Below, in pieces: positions 55,591 to 63,286 of a stretch of DNA of 64,000 nt. Under the pieces are notes generated by a model. That model was not told where the DNA came from and made no database searches. It worked only from the letters and a program-made list of their open reading frames with translations. A program made the position numbers and the translations under genes. This DNA is from Parendozoicomonas callyspongiae. Its GTDB lineage: Bacteria; Pseudomonadota; Gammaproteobacteria; Pseudomonadales; Endozoicomonadaceae. Location of the stretch: the NCBI RefSeq assembly GCF_023502345.1, contig NZ_JAMFLX010000026.1, forward strand, positions 1 through 64,000, written 5' to 3'. Each line of letters starts with the position of its first letter. The stretch's first letter is position 1.

Positions 55591-56660
55591 TCCTGAGTGA
55601 AAATCAAAAGAAAGCCGATCTACCACTTCAACAAAGAATCAATAATAAACAAAAAGAACGCATGGAGCAGTTCAACCATTCAGTAGAAAAGCCCGCTGGA
55701 CAGATTTTCGCCAAAACACTTACAGGGGATACCCACACCATCAACTTTACAAATCGCGGCCCTGTTGCCGAGATTATCATGGGCTTGCTCCAGAAGAAGG
55801 CATGTCATCTGTATTCAGCTCGCGTAATTTACATGGGAAAAAGAATCAGCTTTGGAGATATCCTCAGTAAACGCCACGGCACAGGGGATACTAACTTCGC
55901 AAAAGAAGGCCCAATTCATCTCGTGCATACTGACGATGCAGACAATCTCCACCGTAAATTTTGCGAATTTCTTATTTCTAAGGTTAAAGATCCGGACACA
56001 GGTGAAGTAGAGCCAATGATGCCCGAGAGCATTAATACCCCTGAAAAGATTGAAGACTTGTTAGTGCGTATCTTCGATCAAATGAGAGGAGGTGAAGCGA
56101 GCGTTTATGCGCATGAGTTTATTGAACTGCAGAGCCATCTGGAAGAAGCTCGTATATATGCAGATATGGCACAAATGCCGGATGAAGATAAATCCAGATT
56201 GAAGGATTACATTGATACCCTGCTTCGTTGCCTAAGTATCTACAAACTGCCATTCGTTGGCCATCAAAAAGCTTTCCTTGATGATCACATCAAAAAGTTT
56301 CAAAGCTATCGTTCAGAAGGGCATCAGCAGATGACAACCGATGAACTGTTAGACAGACTGGATCAAGCGACTGTACACAAGGATCCTGCAGAGGCTTACA
56401 GCTGCCTCGATGTACTAATTCAGGGCATTAAATTCAATCTGCTCACAGTTGAACAGTTGGCACAAGTTATGGTGAACCCTCATCTGCCAAGGGATGCTAA
56501 AGAAGCACTACGTCCTCTTGCTGCACTGCATGCGTCACAGACAACGGGCATACATAGTCTCAGAACTCATACCGCGATACACCGTTCCCGCCTGGAATCA
56601 ACGGACGTTGCTCCTCCCATGTCACTCCCGCAGCCAGGATATAACTACAGGCAGAAGTAG
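55587..56660 (+). CDS. Ubiquitin-like-domain protein 2 (close ubiquitin match)
   Basis: 357 residues from the ATG at 55587, which shares ATGA with the upstream stop; an in-frame ATG at 55563 would add 8. Residues 38-115 (55698-55931) form a ubiquitin-like domain. QIFAKTLTGDT matches ubiquitin QIFVKTLTGKT in 9 of 11 positions, and the alignment is gapless from Q2 to S57. A 6-residue insertion follows, then NFAKEGPIHLV against NIQKESTLHLV. Conserved: L8 (L45), I44 (I81), H68 (H111), V70 (V113), and the lysines at 6, 33, 48 and 63; K11, K27 and K29 are replaced. There is no C-terminal Gly-Gly, and a helical domain shared with the previous protein follows. It should mimic ubiquitin surfaces without being conjugated. 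Secretion is inferred. Confidence 0.85.
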   Translation: MILSENQKKADLPLQQRINNKQKERMEQFNHSVEKPAGQIFAKTLTGDTHTINFTNRGPVAEIIMGLLQKKACHLYSARVIYMGKRISFGDILSKRHGTGDTNFAKEGPIHLVHTDDADNLHRKFCEFLISKVKDPDTGEVEPMMPESINTPEKIEDLLVRIFDQMRGGEASVYAHEFIELQSHLEEARIYADMAQMPDEDKSRLKDYIDTLLRCLSIYKLPFVGHQKAFLDDHIKKFQSYRSEGHQQMTTDELLDRLDQATVHKDPAEAYSCLDVLIQGIKFNLLTVEQLAQVMVNPHLPRDAKEALRPLAALHASQTTGIHSLRTHTAIHRSRLESTDVAPPMSLPQPGYNYRQK

Positions 56661-56692
56661 CAATCCAGATGGAATTGAAGGTATACAAACTA

Positions 56693-56722
56693 AAAAAAGC
56701 CGGAAATCATTCCGGCTTTTTT
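56693..56722. terminator. Terminator between ubiquitin-like protein 2 and deaD
   Basis: AAAAAAGCCGGAA (56693-56705) pairs with TTCCGGCTTTTTT (56710-56722) around ATCA. It is bidirectional and serves both convergent genes. Confidence 0.92.
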
Positions 56723-56747
56723 AGTCTCGATAACAGCAAATCAATAA

Positions 56748-58565
56748 TTAGCGATTGCCATTGTTATCACGGTCACGGTTGCCACGACGGTCGCCACGAT
56801 CACTATAGGAACGACGACGCTCTCCACGATCACCACGTTCTCCGCGATCACCACGGCTGTTATCAAAACGGCGGCGTGGGCGGTCATTGCGATAGCCACC
56901 ACGGTCACCACGTGGGCGATTGTCCTTCCACTCACGCATTTCCAGAGTCTGGTTGCGGATGCGGGATTCGCTCAGAGTACTGATCACCTCTGGAGCCAGA
57001 TCTTCCGGCAAGTAAACAGTGGAGAACTGATCGAACAGACGGATATGACCGATGTCCTTACCGGAGATACCCCCTTCATTGGCGATAGCACCAACAATTT
57101 CGCCAGGGCTGACACCGTGCTCACGACCAACGCTGATACGGTAGCGCTTCTTGCCCTGGTTACGGGGATCATCACGATCATCACCACGAGGACGACGCTC
57201 ACGCTCCTGCCACATGGGAGGCTCAGGCGTGTTGTCGTTGGCATCCGGGAACGGACGCTCACGCTGGGCCAGGTAGCACAGTGCAGCAGCCGCATCTTCC
57301 ATGGAGATGGCCTGCTCCTGGATCATCTCTTCAACCACTTCGCGGTAAGGCTCAAGTTCTTCCTTACCGATGATCAGAGAGATCTGTTCCTTGAAGTTCT
57401 TGATGCGGGTATCACGAACATCACGCAGAGAAGGCAGGCGCATAGGCTCGATCTTCTGACGGGTGGCATGTTCGATAGCGCGCAGCATACGACGCTCACG
57501 AGGGGAAGCGAACAGGATCGCAGTACCCTGACGACCGGCACGGCCAGTACGGCCAATACGGTGAACGTAAGCTTCAGTGTCGTTAGGAATATCGTAGTTA
57601 ACAACGTGGCTCATACGCTCCACGTCCAGACCACGGGCTGCTACGTCGGTAGCAATCAGAATGTCCAGTGAGCCTTTCTTCAGGCGGTCGATCATCTTCT
57701 CACGCAGACCCTGGCTCATATCACCGTTCAGGGCAGCCGCAGAGAAGCCACGGGCTTCCAGCTTTTCGGCCAGCTCAACAGTGGCAGAACGGGTGCGGAC
57801 AAAGATAATCATGGCGTCGAAATCTTCGACTTCCAGAATACGGGTCAGGGCGTCCAGCTTATGCAGACCGCTGACCATCCATACCTTCTGGGTAATAGTG
57901 TCAACAGTAGCGGTCTTGGCGCGAATTTCGACAGAAACCGGATCTTTCAGGTGAGTGCTGGCGATACGACGGATGGCCGGAGGCATGGTCGCAGAGAACA
58001 GGGCTGTCTGACGCTCTTTTGGGGTATGATCAAGGATCCACTCGATATCATCAACAAAGCCCATGCGCAGCATTTCATCGGCTTCATCCAGAACAACAGT
58101 CTTCAGGTTGTCCAGTTTCAAGCTGCCACGGCGCAGGTGATCCATAACACGACCTGGAGTACCCACTACAATCTGGGCTCCACGGTGCAGGCCTCGCAGC
58201 TGGCCACGCATGTCCTGACCACCGTAGATTGGCAGAACATGGAACTTATCCATGAAACGGGCATAGCGCTGACAGGCTTCTGCTACCTGGATAGCCAGCT
58301 CGCGGGTTGGACACAGAACCAGAGCCTGAGTTTCACGATTATGAACATCAATCCGGGACAGCATCGGCAGGGCGAACGCAGCAGTTTTACCGGTACCAGT
58401 CTGGGCCAGACCGAGCAGGTCCCGCCCTTCCAGCAGATGGGGAATACTGCGTGCCTGTATCGGTGACGGGGTTTCATAACCCACATCACGAACAGCTTGC
58501 AGAACGGCATCCGCCAGTGGTAGCTGGTCAAAAGCGGTAACTAAATCAGTCTGGGTTTCGGGCAT
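56748..58565 (-). CDS. deaD: DEAD-box RNA helicase DeaD/CsdA
   Basis: DeaD unwinds RNA in ribosome assembly and mRNA turnover, notably in the cold. The 605 residues show Q motif (PSPIQARSIPHLL), Walker A AQTGTGKTAAF, DEAD (VVLDEADEML), SAT (LFSATMP), motif VI HRIGRTGRAGRQG, then a DbpA-type RNA-binding domain (about 475-550: RYRISVGREHGVSPGEIVGA, VYLPEDLAPEVI) and an Arg/Gly/Asp-rich disordered tail. Length is normal for the family. Confidence 0.95.
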   Translation of the reverse strand: MPETQTDLVTAFDQLPLADAVLQAVRDVGYETPSPIQARSIPHLLEGRDLLGLAQTGTGKTAAFALPMLSRIDVHNRETQALVLCPTRELAIQVAEACQRYARFMDKFHVLPIYGGQDMRGQLRGLHRGAQIVVGTPGRVMDHLRRGSLKLDNLKTVVLDEADEMLRMGFVDDIEWILDHTPKERQTALFSATMPPAIRRIASTHLKDPVSVEIRAKTATVDTITQKVWMVSGLHKLDALTRILEVEDFDAMIIFVRTRSATVELAEKLEARGFSAAALNGDMSQGLREKMIDRLKKGSLDILIATDVAARGLDVERMSHVVNYDIPNDTEAYVHRIGRTGRAGRQGTAILFASPRERRMLRAIEHATRQKIEPMRLPSLRDVRDTRIKNFKEQISLIIGKEELEPYREVVEEMIQEQAISMEDAAAALCYLAQRERPFPDANDNTPEPPMWQERERRPRGDDRDDPRNQGKKRYRISVGREHGVSPGEIVGAIANEGGISGKDIGHIRLFDQFSTVYLPEDLAPEVISTLSESRIRNQTLEMREWKDNRPRGDRGGYRNDRPRRRFDNSRGDRGERGDRGERRRSYSDRGDRRGNRDRDNNGNR

Positions 58566-59089
58566 TTACATCGCGCCTGTTGGAGGAATTCTAAAAAAGC
58601 GGGCGATTCTAACGGGAAATGCTGACCGCTGGCTACTGAAAATCGTTCAAATAACCAATATTGGCAAATTGAATTTCAGTGAATTACGGTAAGTACCCAT
58701 ACATAGCGGCTTCGCCTGCGTATAATGGGCCAAAGACAGGTTTTATCGAAGTCAGGGCTTATTCTGCGAAGCCCCCTATCCAGCCCACATGTATTGTGCT
58801 CTTTATTGCTCGTGCTGCAAGTTTTTCCTTTAAAAAATCTTCAATCTACGTAACGCTCATTTAATCAGACAAATGGGAAACAATACGCTGTGCTTGCAAT
58901 AATATAGCTTTGCTGAAGGTTCCACGTTCCGAGGAAATACTTCAAGAGTTGCCTGTTCTTCATCATATACCTTTCCCATGAGTACCTGTTTCCCTTTGGG
59001 CCCACTTAGACCTTGGTCTAACGTCCCAGAACTCATCGCGATTTCAGTAATCTATCTAGGTAGGAATATATTGTTCAGGGAATGAAGCC
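58566..59089. other. Intergenic, no supported gene
   Basis: 524 bases. The upstream part should hold the deaD promoter and long leader. A 61-codon plus-strand frame (58679-58864) ends in a basic hydrophobic tail and has no support. Nothing else was recognised. Confidence 0.4.
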
Positions 59090-59590
59090 ATGATCAGGGA
59101 ACCAGGCAAAGTCTTTAATCCTCTTAAGGAGATACCTCTGTCTTGTGAATATGCAGATTACTCCTTTAGAGATAAGCTCGTCAGAGCCATTCCTGATGCC
59201 ATCAGCTACATGAAAGAAAACCCGGATGATTTAGCATTCTTTGCTGGGGTCGCCGTTGCAGCAGCTAGCGTTGTTGGGCTTGGCTGCGCCATTGCTCCGG
59301 TACTTCTGACACCAATGGTCATTTACAACCCTCCTATCCTTGGTTTTGCCGGTTATACCGTAACCAATGCCATACTGGGAGCGGCACCCGCTTTAGTTGG
59401 TGGCTATCAGCTCAACAAACTCTGTGCAGAACCACCAGCAGATATGGATGCGTGGCGTGAGGAAGGGCGGGCAAGAAAGGTAGTGCGTGTTGCTGCCAAG
59501 TTTCAGCTGATCACTCTTGCCAGTGGCGCACTCGGCGCTGCATTTATCCCGGCCGGTCACGCACTGGGACTGATACTGCCACTCTACTAG
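59090..59590 (+). CDS. Orphan membrane protein
   Basis: The 166-residue protein has a soluble N-terminus and two to four hydrophobic helices (LAFFAGVAVAAASVVGLGCAI; ILGFAGYTVTNAILGAAPALVGG; LITLASGALGAAFIPAGHALGLI). The Ala/Gly-rich helices are of the kind found in membrane-inserting effectors and in pore proteins, but no family matched. GGGAATGAAGCC precedes the ATG. It is monocistronic beside other orphan genes. Confidence 0.6.
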   Translation: MIREPGKVFNPLKEIPLSCEYADYSFRDKLVRAIPDAISYMKENPDDLAFFAGVAVAAASVVGLGCAIAPVLLTPMVIYNPPILGFAGYTVTNAILGAAPALVGGYQLNKLCAEPPADMDAWREEGRARKVVRVAAKFQLITLASGALGAAFIPAGHALGLILPLY

Positions 59591-59613
59591 AAATGATCTC
59601 CAGGTCGCCTGCA

Positions 59614-60351
59614 TTAACCCATTGAAAGTGGCTTACCTCTCAGAAGTTGTACCAGCAATTTGAGGAAGCTGGCCACCTGCGGCATTTCCGTTTCTTTTTC
59701 CGAATTCTTGATTTCTCTGTAAAGAGATTCGACCTGACTCAAAAGGTCATTCTGTGTTGTTTCCTCAACTTTGCCCAGGTTACCAATCTGAAACACCTTG
59801 ATTGTCCTGTGCGCTCTTGAAGCCGGGCGTGCCCAGATTTTTGGAGGAGTTTTCCTGACAATCCGGTTGAAAGACCGGGCCTGGGAGACCTGCCCCTGGG
59901 CATTCAGATCTAAAACCTGCTGCTCTGGCTGGAAAAAGCGATTGAGATAACGCGTGTGAAAGAAATCACTTTTCTCAGCCACTACAAGCCGAACTTTCAA
60001 ATGACTAAAGCATGACCCGGCCTGACTAAAATAATCAGGTTCAACAACGGCAACGGAAGCACCGGATTTCAAGGCTCCGCAAAGTGCAATCGCGGAAGAA
60101 ATGGAAGGCCTTGATGTAACAGCAACAACATCCTTTTCTATATCCAGAGATGTCTGAACAAACGCAGCAAAAGAAGTACTGGCTTCATCCAATTGAGAAT
60201 ATGACAGCGTTTGCTTATCAGAACATAACGCCGGAAAGTGACAGTACATATCGAAACAGTATTCAAGCATCTGCTGCACGGATGAAAAATAAGAACTTCC
60301 GGCAGTTTTCTGGGAAGATGAAAGCTCAAGTGAGGTAACGGGATCACCCAT
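59614..60351 (-). CDS. Orphan N-terminal half of an AMP-binding (acyl-CoA ligase-like) protein
   Basis: The 245-residue protein resembles the first part of FadD-type acyl-CoA ligases: CFDMYCHFPALCSDKQTLSYSQLDEAS, then the VVAVTSRPSISSAIALCGAL and GASVAVVEPDYF stretch. It lacks the Thr/Ser/Gly-rich ATP loop (YTSGTTG type), the YGxTE motif and the C-terminal lid. Residues 165-245 do not look like the family. Either a decayed ligase or a truncated, reused domain. Catalysis of acyl adenylation is not expected. Confidence 0.6.
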   Translation of the reverse strand: MGDPVTSLELSSSQKTAGSSYFSSVQQMLEYCFDMYCHFPALCSDKQTLSYSQLDEASTSFAAFVQTSLDIEKDVVAVTSRPSISSAIALCGALKSGASVAVVEPDYFSQAGSCFSHLKVRLVVAEKSDFFHTRYLNRFFQPEQQVLDLNAQGQVSQARSFNRIVRKTPPKIWARPASRAHRTIKVFQIGNLGKVEETTQNDLLSQVESLYREIKNSEKETEMPQVASFLKLLVQLLRGKPLSMG

Positions 60352-60507
60352 AGGACATTCTTATTGTTGTTTTTCAGGGACTATACCCTTATCAGGCAAC
60401 AGCAACAAAAAAGAAAGCAGGATTGATCCAAAACAGTCGGCAGGATTAACAGCCTTACAGACTCTAAAAGCAAAAAAACCTGCAATCTCTGCAGGCTTTC
60501 AAAAGTA

Positions 60508-60584
60508 TGGTCGGCGAGAGAGGATTTGAACCTCCGACCCTCACAACCCGAATGTGATGCGCTACCAGGCTGCGCTACTCGCCG
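60508..60584 (-). tRNA. tRNA-Pro(CGG)
   Basis: The minus strand reads CGGCGAGTAGCGCAGCCTGG at the start and CTCGCCGACCA at the end, CCA encoded, acceptor CGGCGAG/CTCGCCG fully paired. The anticodon stem CACA/TGTG holds TTCGGGT with anticodon CGG; T-arm GGAGGTTCAAATCCTC. 77 bases. Confidence 0.95.
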
Positions 60585-60639
60585 ATACTGCTTGACGTGG
60601 CGCGTAGCCGGGCGTCTATACGCTGCGAATACTACATAT

Positions 60640-61056
60640 TCAAGCTGTGGAATGCAACCGGAGCACCTTTATTTCCACCGTGGTACAGCACGTTAGGAAG
60701 GCTTTTGCCATTCCGGTTTTAACCAGCAGATGGCCTGCAGCCACTACGATCTGGTTCGCCTGATCCAGTATCTCTGGTGTGAACAGGCAAATATTATCCT
60801 GCAGGGTCTGGATAGTGTAGAAATGAATACAGTAAGGGCCATGGCCGAGCATCTGCCGCAAGGTTCCGTGTTCATTGGCCAGTTCCTGGAGGCGGTCGTA
60901 ATCACTGTTAATGACAAGGCGCAATGTTCCAAAGACAAGAATGCGCCAGAGGTCTATGCTGGGACGGCCATTGCTATGATCTGCCGAAATTTTGGTTTCA
61001 AGCACCTTCAAGACTTGGCTACGCAGTTCCAGATCTGTCCAGATGTACTGCAGCTT
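60640..61056 (-). pseudogene. ISNCY/IS1182-like transposase N-terminal fragment
   Basis: The frame reads GRPSIDLWRILVFGTLRLVIN, DYDRLQELANEHGTLRQMLGHG, then FYTIQTLQDNICLFTPEILDQANQIVV, the N-terminal pattern of ISNCY-type transposases. Homology continues upstream of the first start as YIWTDLELRSQVLKV until an in-frame TAG at about 61057-61059, and the 3' end diverges ([16 protein letters not shown]). The DDE domain is absent. It lies next to tRNA-Pro, a common landing site for mobile DNA. Confidence 0.7.
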
Positions 61057-61145
61057 CTATTTTCATTCTTCATACCTTCAATCATCTGCAAGAAGTGTTC
61101 GTTATGAACACCGCATTTGCTCTATTGGTAAAGAGTCGAGAGGTT

Positions 61146-62036
61146 CTACCCAATAGTACCTCCAAACTCTTCAAGCAGGGTTCTAAGTGCCAGCGGCATC
61201 ATTTTGCGTGGAGGATAGATAGCATGTACATGACGCACAGGCATACTCCAGTCCGGGAACAGCTGAACCAAAACACCTGATGTCAGGGCATCTTCCAGAA
61301 TCATTTTAGGAAGCAGTGCCAAACCCGCTCCAACTATGGCGGCTTCTCTTATCGCAGTAATATTATTGAAAATGATATTACCCTGCCCTATGTGGGTATA
61401 CACCTCGCCATCTTTACTGAACACCCAGCCTGAAGTGTTATCAATCATGGGATAAAAGCGGATGGTGTTTAGCTCCGCCAGGTCAGAAGGATGATGAATA
61501 GTTTTACCCTTCAGAAAATCAGGGGAAGCAACCAGAATCATCTCCGAAGTCCATACCCTGCGACATACCAGATCCTGATCATTGGGTGGTGTTATCTGCA
61601 GTGCCAGATCAATATTATCTTCATAAAAGTCGACCCGGCGATTACTCAGCTCAACATTGATACTCACCTTGGGCCAGCGTTGCACAAATTCCCCAACCTG
61701 CCGGGCAAGAACCAGCTGTCCCACTTCGATAGGAGCAACAATATTAAGATGGCCGGAAGGCTCTGACTTATGATGCTGGAGAATATTCTCAGCCTCTTGA
61801 AAAGCCTCGACAATATAGCGACAGCGCTGGAAATGTTCTTCACCAATATCCGTCAGTGCCATTCTACGTGTAGAACGATGCAGCAACCTGACACCAATAC
61901 GCTCTTCCATTGCAGAGAGTTTTCGGCTGATCGTTGATTTCTGCATTCCCAGCCGTTCTGCCGCCGCGGTCATACTGCCCGCCTCAACAACAGTGAAAAA
62001 AATCAGCGCTTCATTCAGGTCAGCAGATTGTTGCAT
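61146..62036 (-). CDS. LysR-family transcriptional regulator
   Basis: The 296 residues have the LysR winged HTH (LIFFTVVEAGSMTAAAERLGMQKSTISRKLSAMEE read in parts, about residues 10-45) and a periplasmic-binding-like effector domain (about 90-290). The gene diverges from the emrA-emrB pump genes with 155 bases between, so it is probably their regulator. Effector unknown. Length normal. Confidence 0.9.
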   Translation of the reverse strand: MQQSADLNEALIFFTVVEAGSMTAAAERLGMQKSTISRKLSAMEERIGVRLLHRSTRRMALTDIGEEHFQRCRYIVEAFQEAENILQHHKSEPSGHLNIVAPIEVGQLVLARQVGEFVQRWPKVSINVELSNRRVDFYEDNIDLALQITPPNDQDLVCRRVWTSEMILVASPDFLKGKTIHHPSDLAELNTIRFYPMIDNTSGWVFSKDGEVYTHIGQGNIIFNNITAIREAAIVGAGLALLPKMILEDALTSGVLVQLFPDWSMPVRHVHAIYPPRKMMPLALRTLLEEFGGTIG

Positions 62037-62191
62037 TCAGGGAACACCAAGTTGAAAAAAGATCATCTAATCCCATAGAGGCAACAATGATAACATGCGC
62101 CGCTATTTCCAAACATTCCAAACCCAAACATTGTCAGGTGCTTTTATCAGACGGGTGTTTGGTACTTGTCGTAGAAATCTGAGTTTTATCA

Positions 62192-63286
62192 ATGCCAAAC
62201 AAAAAGAAGCACGGTGTTCTTGCTCTTCTAGCCTGTATTGCCCTGGCAGGCACGAGCTACTGGTGGCTGTTTGCACGCTTCCAGGAAAGCACCGATAACG
62301 CTTACCTGCAGTCAGATATTGTTTATATCAGTACCAAGCAGGCCGGTTTTGCCGAAGCGGGCTGGATTGCAGACAACCAGCCGGTTCATGAAGGAGAGGT
62401 TCTGGCCCGTATTGAAGATCAGGATTACCAGTTAAAGGTTGAAGAGAGCCAGGCCGCTGTTTTGGCATCAAAAGCCGCCATCCTCCAGCTGCAGGCACAG
62501 TTAAAACTGCAGAACACTCTGATTGATGTAGCCAAAGCCAAACTGAATTCCACCAAAGCCGAGCGTAGATTTGCAGCAACGGAACTGAAACGTATGCAGT
62601 CCCTGTTCAAGCAAGGTGCTGTTTCCGTTGACGACCTGGACGAAATCCGTACTAAGGATCAAAAGCTTCAGGCTCTGCTCGATGGCGACAAGGCCAATAT
62701 GCTGGCTCAACAGCGCCAGATTGATGTATTGAACAGTCAGATTGCCGCTGCCAAGGCCTCCAAAAAACAGGCCGAGAGTCGTCTAGCTATAGCTCGCAGC
62801 AGCCTTGAAGAAACAGTGATTACCTCACCCCGAAGTGGTGTAATCGGGCAGCGCCAGGTGAAAGATGGCCAACTGGTAAAAGTAGGTTCCGTCCTGTTTA
62901 CCCTTGTTGACAGCAATACAGTCTGGGTTACGGCTAACTTTAAAGAAACCCAGATTGGCCATATGCGCGTAGGCCAACCGGTTGAGCTGAAAATCGATGC
63001 CTTCCCGGATCAGCCTGTGACCGGATACATTGATTCCATCTGGCCTGCCAGCGGGGCGCGCTTCAGCCTGCTGCCACCGGAAAATGCCACCGGTAACTTT
63101 ACCAAGATTGTTCAACGTATTCCGGTGAAGATTGTCATTCCCCAGGGGCATAATCTGACTGGACGACTGCGTGCAGGTATGTCGGTTGTCGCTACCGTTG
63201 ATACCCGTTCTGAACCAGTTAATGTCAAGCAGCTGGCCGTTAATGATAACAATGTGATCAGTGAGCAGCATGTCGCAGAACGCTGA
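62192..63286 (+). CDS. emrA: EmrA/HlyD-type membrane fusion protein
   Basis: The 364-residue adaptor has one N-terminal helix (GVLALLACIALAGTSYWWLF), split lipoyl domain (DIVYISTKQAGFAEAGWIAD and EVLARIEDQDYQ; then VITSPRSGVIGQRQVKDGQLV), a long coiled coil (about 85-205) and a beta-barrel. This is EmrA of the EmrAB multidrug efflux pump. The stop overlaps the next ATG by 17 bases. Confidence 0.9.
   Translation: MPNKKKHGVLALLACIALAGTSYWWLFARFQESTDNAYLQSDIVYISTKQAGFAEAGWIADNQPVHEGEVLARIEDQDYQLKVEESQAAVLASKAAILQLQAQLKLQNTLIDVAKAKLNSTKAERRFAATELKRMQSLFKQGAVSVDDLDEIRTKDQKLQALLDGDKANMLAQQRQIDVLNSQIAAAKASKKQAESRLAIARSSLEETVITSPRSGVIGQRQVKDGQLVKVGSVLFTLVDSNTVWVTANFKETQIGHMRVGQPVELKIDAFPDQPVTGYIDSIWPASGARFSLLPPENATGNFTKIVQRIPVKIVIPQGHNLTGRLRAGMSVVATVDTRSEPVNVKQLAVNDNNVISEQHVAER

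Noticed and set aside
58679-58864. 61-codon plus-strand frame between deaD and the membrane orphan
   Set aside because: No domain, weak start context, and it lies in the likely deaD leader region.
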